From: Victivallis vadensis
GTDB taxonomy: Bacteria > Verrucomicrobiota > Lentisphaeria > Victivallales > GWF2-50-93
NCBI GenBank assembly: GCA_020718525.1
Contig: DYRX01000247.1
Location: 1 to 6,483, forward strand
Length of the DNA stretch: 6,483 bases
Reading direction: 5' to 3'
A model generated the notes under the pieces. It made no database searches, was not told where the DNA came from, and worked only from the letters and a program-made list of their open reading frames with translations. Each line of letters starts with the position of its first letter. Position 1 is the first letter of the stretch. Position numbers and translations under genes: made by a program. This document shows, one piece after another, positions 6,201 through 6,483 of this stretch.

Positions 6201-6418
6201 CTCTCGTTGCCCTTGCCGTCATTGACGAGAAGCTCAAGTTCTTCACTTGACACGAAAGGACTGCCGGAGGGCTCCCGTGTGCAGTCGTAGCTTATGTGAT
6301 ATGTTGAATATCCGCTGAAAAGTATTTTGACTTCGTCAATGGCAATTGCATTGAAGGCCAAAGCAAACAGAGGCAGAACATGGACGACGGCAGACGAAAG
6401 CTTAAAGAAAATCTTCAT
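260..6418 (-). CDS. Giant secreted multidomain zinc metallopeptidase-like protein with beta-helix and adhesin-type repeats
   Basis: The frame encodes 2052 residues without a stop or frameshift and ends in TGA. I chose the ATG at 6416-6418 because it starts a clear Sec signal peptide and has a GGGAGAGG ribosome-binding site five bases upstream; the in-frame ATG 14 codons earlier lies inside a hairpin, has no such site and would bury the signal peptide. Domains in order: beta-rich N-terminus, parallel beta-helix (130-395), zincin peptidase with HELGH at 689-693, beta-sandwiches, Ig/PKD-like, CARDB-like, cadherin-like, InlB repeats, Kre9/Knh1-like domains, a third InlB repeat, and a duplicated acidic C-terminal domain. 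By family knowledge, such modules bind polymers or surfaces, and HExxH proteins of this layout hydrolyse peptide bonds outside the cytoplasm; the substrate is unknown. There is no C-terminal membrane segment, LPxTG or PEP-CTERM motif. No neighbouring gene is visible to suggest an operon. The coding region and signal peptide are near certain; peptidase activity is inferred. Confidence 0.95.
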   Translation of the reverse strand: MKIFFKLSSAVVHVLPLFALAFNAIAIDEVKILFSGYSTYHISYDCTREPSGSPFVSSEELELLVNDGKGNESILESGSLTLTGEREVPISSPGNSVAFKMRLKIIDTNGNTTYESIWDDYAVSKEIRGKPKFNCLIEGSDPASLNELDFGGAAMEIPAGVSVTIKNVKANNTDGTPWQNPVWKTYFALNDSANLVIENCEFLGFDVEGKELGKGSLKLNNCVFAGVTYDTYCSMKSLDSVEVITCRFDGSSNFGGAWSSTEQIGRITVSDSLFFSKYSNPTFNALNSTDISTSEFFNKELNVVAQPSAPVKFSDCVFRTYVQIDNKIGAGAIDFRKCHFWSGDGILVSGSAKPTADSCYFGYEKGLLASGYGWLGINGASSTPLTVTNLLGTSQAMDKISSRTEPRAFPQIWVAEKVIGQNILLPIPTWSNGAEYLMRKGRETMISFDVRTNVKSLESLKFHIEWNGEKIYPVNPSLVVRRDYGMYGDDSSKTESRERPDERTLNFIVPADKTYVEADTLVRLFCDTTGVTGYDGVGYDKEEPSYFYVTFKNPFARKLRVAVLPINIMAIGYKHYIDPGNLADAVRTIQNDLTQKWPLKPDEELEVIRLPAYSFWGAVSSVWGTGFKMGLTYELAMSSYLANALVNNKPIDRYVAIVPAGSIKEKGLNASDYPRISIVREDALFSSVHELGHSIGLYVQGAEQYDLPSGPDAEGNQIEYDAGAYVHGLTCFKPDAGAPRSQGIMRRYRHIPVNRYGVLFDFMGIESAQWTVKSSLKKVYEGLDKLLGTNPNPPKPVPAGYKRVFFSGLLKNSAIAPGTVFCRHAGELICEIREGEQKLSATLIACDEAGKEIQTADCVFSGQASESWPWFQTFDVKEECARYELRDAQGKVFFDSDNPGVMISNAFQGPPAGPIQGDTVKLNFSATPSKSGRRIASREMASSPILHQLYCSYDGGTDWLPIGGAQFNDGELEVQTESLVSSGTISFKLVSANGFTQTEKILDGYSLGNHAPSVSIASPQNGASAQTGMAWTLSATAFDVEDGIPAEMTWTSSVDGILGAGTLLEGIVLSDGVHTLSFSAKDSAGASGEKSVTVTAGQAAPDLSIAENAISFHLPGTDPIAGNPAFPQIGKANKLLLSVRNQGIDSNCSLKLYVTAPGVAESLLSEAAFDLPPFAEYKISAEYTPPAKGDYSFRASFEASNFIDPDTSNNSRTWTFSNNAPVARDVNTLLLEAGASEIMLDADDEDGDELSYSITQAPANGTAVLDGGIVTYTPSISPGISSDTFKYKANDGSLDSNEGTISIEFQFDLPDTVQMSMAVAPANGGSTSPSAGTTKTVNAGDAQNISANPAKDFSFAKWISTPDGTAVFANANSASTTATLYGDTTITATFTSNAEQFNLTVAVSPLGSGTTSPAVGTHPVNAGVVQNISTTANAGYAFANWTADANAVLGDANSEKTTVTISGNSTLTANFTKIGLITATSPNGGEQWPCGSTKTISWTLDDVDTSLKVELLKQGVSVLTISETASGGTLDWQIPEKTALTPGAFYKIRISKPGTPVSDESDEYFSITGTDASIVVTSPLEGAAWLLGSTHDVTWTSTGDISYLNIYLYQNGAEIDWIGIIEFDDGIFSWEIPPAGEAGSPIKPGTGFYIKVLSGDDYTVSGASGKFSIIESATAELSISSVPEDGGDTDPVSGTVTVAQGVPQGISADPAPGFTFMRWQSSSPNAKFANPLSSDTTVTLTGDAEIFAIFSEDQYGVIFDAEKTKLKIQIDDSSELKDKISVTKGTIPAGLEKPDENSVIAIYFDDFSLDIEGECKSSDTKTSYKGQDADKSNKFSLIFDFKKMEWSFILSKANIKGLIDNFDGIDVALDIDGELLSQNIDADEQVSWSFSNKDGSNPVSPLDPDGMEWSGFDIADLKGKMLTDKDGKDALSVSKAFCDSIDIDPDNDAVLILIDDAEYDLADFDPATWTVTPDFMKHSIKAKMGNTRNLALVMDFTKNPGVWKLKLTGCDFEDLLDGQDGLDLRIMIGEYEGAVRVPVFQKRSFVFPKKED
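278..682 (-). repeat. C-terminal duplicated domain, copy B, residues about 1913-2047
   Basis: Copy B has KDALSVSKA (1928-1936), 'LILIDDAEYDL' (1951-1961), 'LVMDFTKNPGVW' (1992-2003) and 'GQDGLDLRIMI' (2018-2028), aligning with copy A. The aspartate pairs D1840/D1863 of A correspond to D1995/D2020 of B. It forms the extreme C-terminus, ending a few residues before the stop with a basic-acidic tail (PKKED). No sorting motif is visible. Confidence 0.6.
749..1126 (-). repeat. C-terminal duplicated domain, copy A, residues about 1765-1890
   Basis: Copy A has KDKISVTKG (1778-1785), an acidic strand 'IYFDDFSLDI' (1802-1811), 'LIFDFKKMEW' (1837-1846), then 'NFDGIDVALDI' (1861-1871). The same blocks in the same order occur in copy B. 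I do not recognise the family. It is rich in aspartate, with hydrophobic strands between acidic turns, which suggests a beta-rich fold with possible calcium binding (inference). Confidence 0.6.
1163..1393 (-). repeat. Divergent InlB B-repeat 3, residues about 1676-1752
   Basis: Unit 3 starts 'ELSISSVPEDGGDT', keeps W1719 in 'FMRWQS' and the closing F1750, and aligns with units 1 and 2 along most of its length. It is set apart from them by the two Kre9/Knh1-like domains. Confidence 0.75.
1409..1705 (-). repeat. Kre9/Knh1-like domain, copy 2, residues about 1572-1670
   Basis: Copy 2 repeats the pattern of copy 1: SPLEGAAW (1578-1585), GST then VTWT (1593-1596), 'FSWEIP' (1628-1633), and 'GKFSII' at the end. 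W1585 and W1630 match W1488 and W1532 of copy 1. The two copies are separated by a three-residue linker. Confidence 0.72.
1715..1996 (-). repeat. Kre9/Knh1-like domain, copy 1, residues about 1475-1568
   Basis: The unit begins 'ITATSPNGGEQW' (W1488), then GSTKTISWT (1491-1499), 'LDWQIP' (1530-1535), and ends 'YFSITG' (F1565). This matches the Ser/Thr-rich Kre9/Knh1-type beta-sandwich found in fungi and in many secreted bacterial proteins. It lies between InlB repeats 2 and 3. Confidence 0.72.
2000..2230 (-). repeat. Divergent InlB B-repeat 2, residues about 1397-1473
   Basis: The copy starts FNLTVAVSPLG and carries W1441 in 'FANWTA' and F1471 in 'TLTANF'. It follows unit 1 by only a few residues, as adjacent tandem copies do. 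The coding DNA keeps short identical blocks with unit 1 (GAATTCGCAT occurs in both), which fits a real duplication that has diverged. Confidence 0.78.
2243..2482 (-). repeat. Divergent InlB B-repeat 1, residues about 1313-1392
   Basis: The unit shows the family pattern: a beta-strand 'VQMSMAVAPANGG', a TSP turn, 'VNAGDAQNISANPA', an 'FAKWIS' strand with W1358, and a closing 'TITATF' strand ending at F1390. It aligns position by position with units 2 and 3. These roughly 75-80 residue modules form elongated beta-sheet stalks in secreted proteins. Confidence 0.78.
2495..2767 (-). other. Cadherin-like / Big_9-type domain, residues about 1218-1308
   Basis: It begins NNAPVARDV, carries an acidic 'DADDEDGDEL' loop at 1241-1250, then PANGTAVLDGGIVTYTP and a DTFKYKANDG strand. 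This is the usual pattern of bacterial Ig/VCBS-type modules. The acidic loop could bind calcium, although no full cadherin site is claimed. Confidence 0.7.
2768..3124 (-). other. CARDB-like beta-sandwich, residues about 1099-1217
   Basis: The segment opens PDLSIAENAI, contains the characteristic LLLSVRNQG strand (1136-1143) followed by a short loop to SLKLYVT, and closes with the 'FIDPDTSNN' turn at 1202-1210, a typical CARDB ending. CARDB domains are cell-adhesion-related modules of bacterial and archaeal surface proteins. Confidence 0.6.
3128..3394 (-). other. Ig/PKD-like domain, residues about 1009-1097
   Basis: The module starts at NHAPSVSIASPQNG, has a 'FDVEDG' turn (1038-1043), a 'MTWTSSVDGILGAG' core strand pair, and ends with the HTLSFSAKDSAG strand and SVTVTA. 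The sequence pattern is that of Ig-like/PKD-type beta-sandwiches found after extracellular peptidase domains. It likely serves as a spacer or binding module. Confidence 0.6.
3395..4033 (-). other. Two beta-sandwich accessory domains after the peptidase, residues about 796-1008
   Basis: Residues 796-905 form a strand-rich module starting YKRVFFSGLL and ending near the DNPGV at about 897-901. Residues 918-1008 resemble a fibronectin III-like module with a 'CSYDGGTDWLPI' segment (951-962) and a closing 'SANGFTQTEKI' strand. In large secreted peptidases, this pair usually follows the catalytic domain and precedes an Ig/PKD-like domain, as it does here. The role is probably structural or substrate positioning. 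Confidence 0.5.
4049..4756 (-). other. Zincin metallopeptidase domain, residues about 555-790, atypical third ligand
   Basis: The catalytic helix carries H689-E690-L691-G692-H693 followed by SIGLYVQGAEQYD (bases 4340-4354 encode the HELGH). H689 and H693 would bind zinc and E690 would be the general base. A Met-turn-like FDFMG lies at 760-764, with M763 seventy residues after the second histidine. The metzincin pattern HExxHxxGxxH is met up to the glycine (G696), but the third ligand position is V699 instead of His or Asp. The following AEQYD recalls the acidic-aromatic DEY-type segment after HExxH in M64-like peptidases, so E703 or D706 may be the third ligand. The metal-dependent protease fold is fairly sure; family and activity are not. 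Confidence 0.7.
4757..5131 (-). other. Beta-rich domain before the peptidase, residues about 430-554
   Basis: The segment begins with a RKGRETMISFDV stretch and runs through alternating beta-strand patterns to FKNPFARKL at about 551-559. In large bacterial metallopeptidases of this layout, a strand-rich region opening with a 'needs/grants something to the protein chain' type motif often precedes the catalytic domain. Here it joins directly to the AVLPINI strand of the peptidase. It may act as a propeptide-like or packing domain; I do not recognise a named family. Confidence 0.45.
5234..6031 (-). other. Parallel beta-helix (pectin-lyase-like) domain, residues about 130-395
   Basis: A rung motif of C or S, any residue, then F recurs at C200, C222, C246, S272, S294, C316, C338 and C359, spaced 22, 24, 26, 22, 22, 22 and 21 residues. 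This is the rung length of a right-handed parallel beta-helix, with each rung carrying a stacked small/Cys residue and an inward aromatic. The domain opens with the usual 'AMEIPAGVSVTIKNV' style cap. Family knowledge: these folds commonly bind or cleave polysaccharides, but I see no catalytic set that identifies a lyase or hydrolase, so binding or a structural role is as likely. Confidence 0.75.
6341..6418 (-). other. Sec signal peptide, residues 1-26
   Basis: Residues 1-26 have a lysine-bearing n-region (K2, K6), a hydrophobic core from about residue 10 to 22, and an AIA site ending at A26, followed by IDEV. A lipobox cysteine is absent, so signal peptidase I cleavage is expected rather than lipoprotein processing. 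Cleavage after A24 is an alternative. The histidine and proline inside the core (H13, P16) are slightly unusual but do not break the pattern. Confidence 0.88.
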
Positions 6419-6423
6419 CGCGA

Positions 6424-6431
6424 CCTCTCCC
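6424..6431 (-). promoter_or_regulatory. Ribosome-binding site deciding the start
   Basis: On the minus strand GGGAGAGG lies five bases before the ATG at 6418. It is a good purine-rich match to the anti-Shine-Dalgarno sequence at normal spacing and supports the shorter, signal-peptide-bearing start over the upstream in-frame ATG at 6460. Confidence 0.8.
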
Positions 6432-6442
6432 TTTGATTTGTT

Positions 6443-6464
6443 GCAGGTGTCTCGGAACACCTGC
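6443..6464 (-). promoter_or_regulatory. Perfect 8-bp inverted repeat in the leader
   Basis: The minus strand reads GCAGGTGT, a six-base loop TCCGAG, then ACACCTGC. The repeat sits 24 to 46 bases upstream of the start codon and clear of the ribosome-binding site. It could be an RNA stem-loop in the 5' leader or an operator for a dimeric regulator. The loop hexamer TCCGAG recurs 23 bases further upstream (6474-6479). The window ends just beyond, with an ATAAT stretch at 6479-6483 that could be the end of a -10 box; no -35 region is visible. Confidence 0.55.
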
Positions 6465-6483
6465 GCAATTAAGCTCGGATTAT

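Noticed and set aside
6416..6460. Longer start of the main gene, at the ATG at 6458-6460
   Set aside because: It would add 14 polar residues before the signal peptide, sits in the hairpin arm, and has no Shine-Dalgarno sequence, while the ATG at 6418 has both a good ribosome-binding site and the signal peptide directly after it.

Overview
The window is essentially one gene. A single uninterrupted minus-strand reading frame, about 6.2 kb long, fills all but roughly 260 bases at the left and 65 bases at the right. It encodes a 2052-residue secreted, multi-domain protein. The base composition is near half GC (judged by eye) and a Sec signal peptide is present. The adhesive modules (InlB-type repeats, Kre9/Knh1-like domains, CARDB-like and cadherin-like domains) are typical of large exported proteins in uncultivated Gram-negative bacteria of the PVC or FCB kind, such as Lentisphaerota, Kiritimatiellota, Planctomycetota or Hydrogenedentota. 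This taxonomic reading is an inference and is weak; no marker gene is present.

Protein layout from N to C terminus (right to left on the + strand): signal peptide (1-26); short beta-rich region (27-128); parallel beta-helix with an eight-rung C/S-x-F ladder (about 130-395); beta-rich linker domain (430-555); zinc metallopeptidase domain with HELGH at 689-693 and a Met-turn-like FDFMG at 760-764 (about 555-790); beta-sandwich accessory domains (796-1008); Ig/PKD-like domain (1009-1097); CARDB-like domain (1099-1217); cadherin-like/Big_9-type domain (1218-1308); two divergent InlB B-repeats (1313-1473); two Kre9/Knh1-like domains (1475-1670); a third InlB B-repeat (1676-1752); and a tandem duplication of an unrecognised acidic domain (1765-2047). 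The likely picture is an exported protease held on, or directed to, a polymeric or surface substrate by a long stalk of beta-sandwich modules, with a carbohydrate-type beta-helix at the front.

The short right flank holds a good ribosome-binding site and an 8-bp stem-loop in the leader. The left flank (1-259, downstream of the gene) holds no gene that I can support. It does hold layered small repeats: a 7-bp degenerate tandem repeat running nearly to the stop codon, a 13-nt palindrome, three 10-bp tandem units of a motif that resembles dispersed intergenic repeats in many environmental bacteria, and a GC-rich hairpin with a second near-palindromic copy of its centre.

The points most worth attention are the non-canonical third zinc ligand of the peptidase, the fusion of a beta-helix to a peptidase, and the duplicated C-terminal domain of unknown family.
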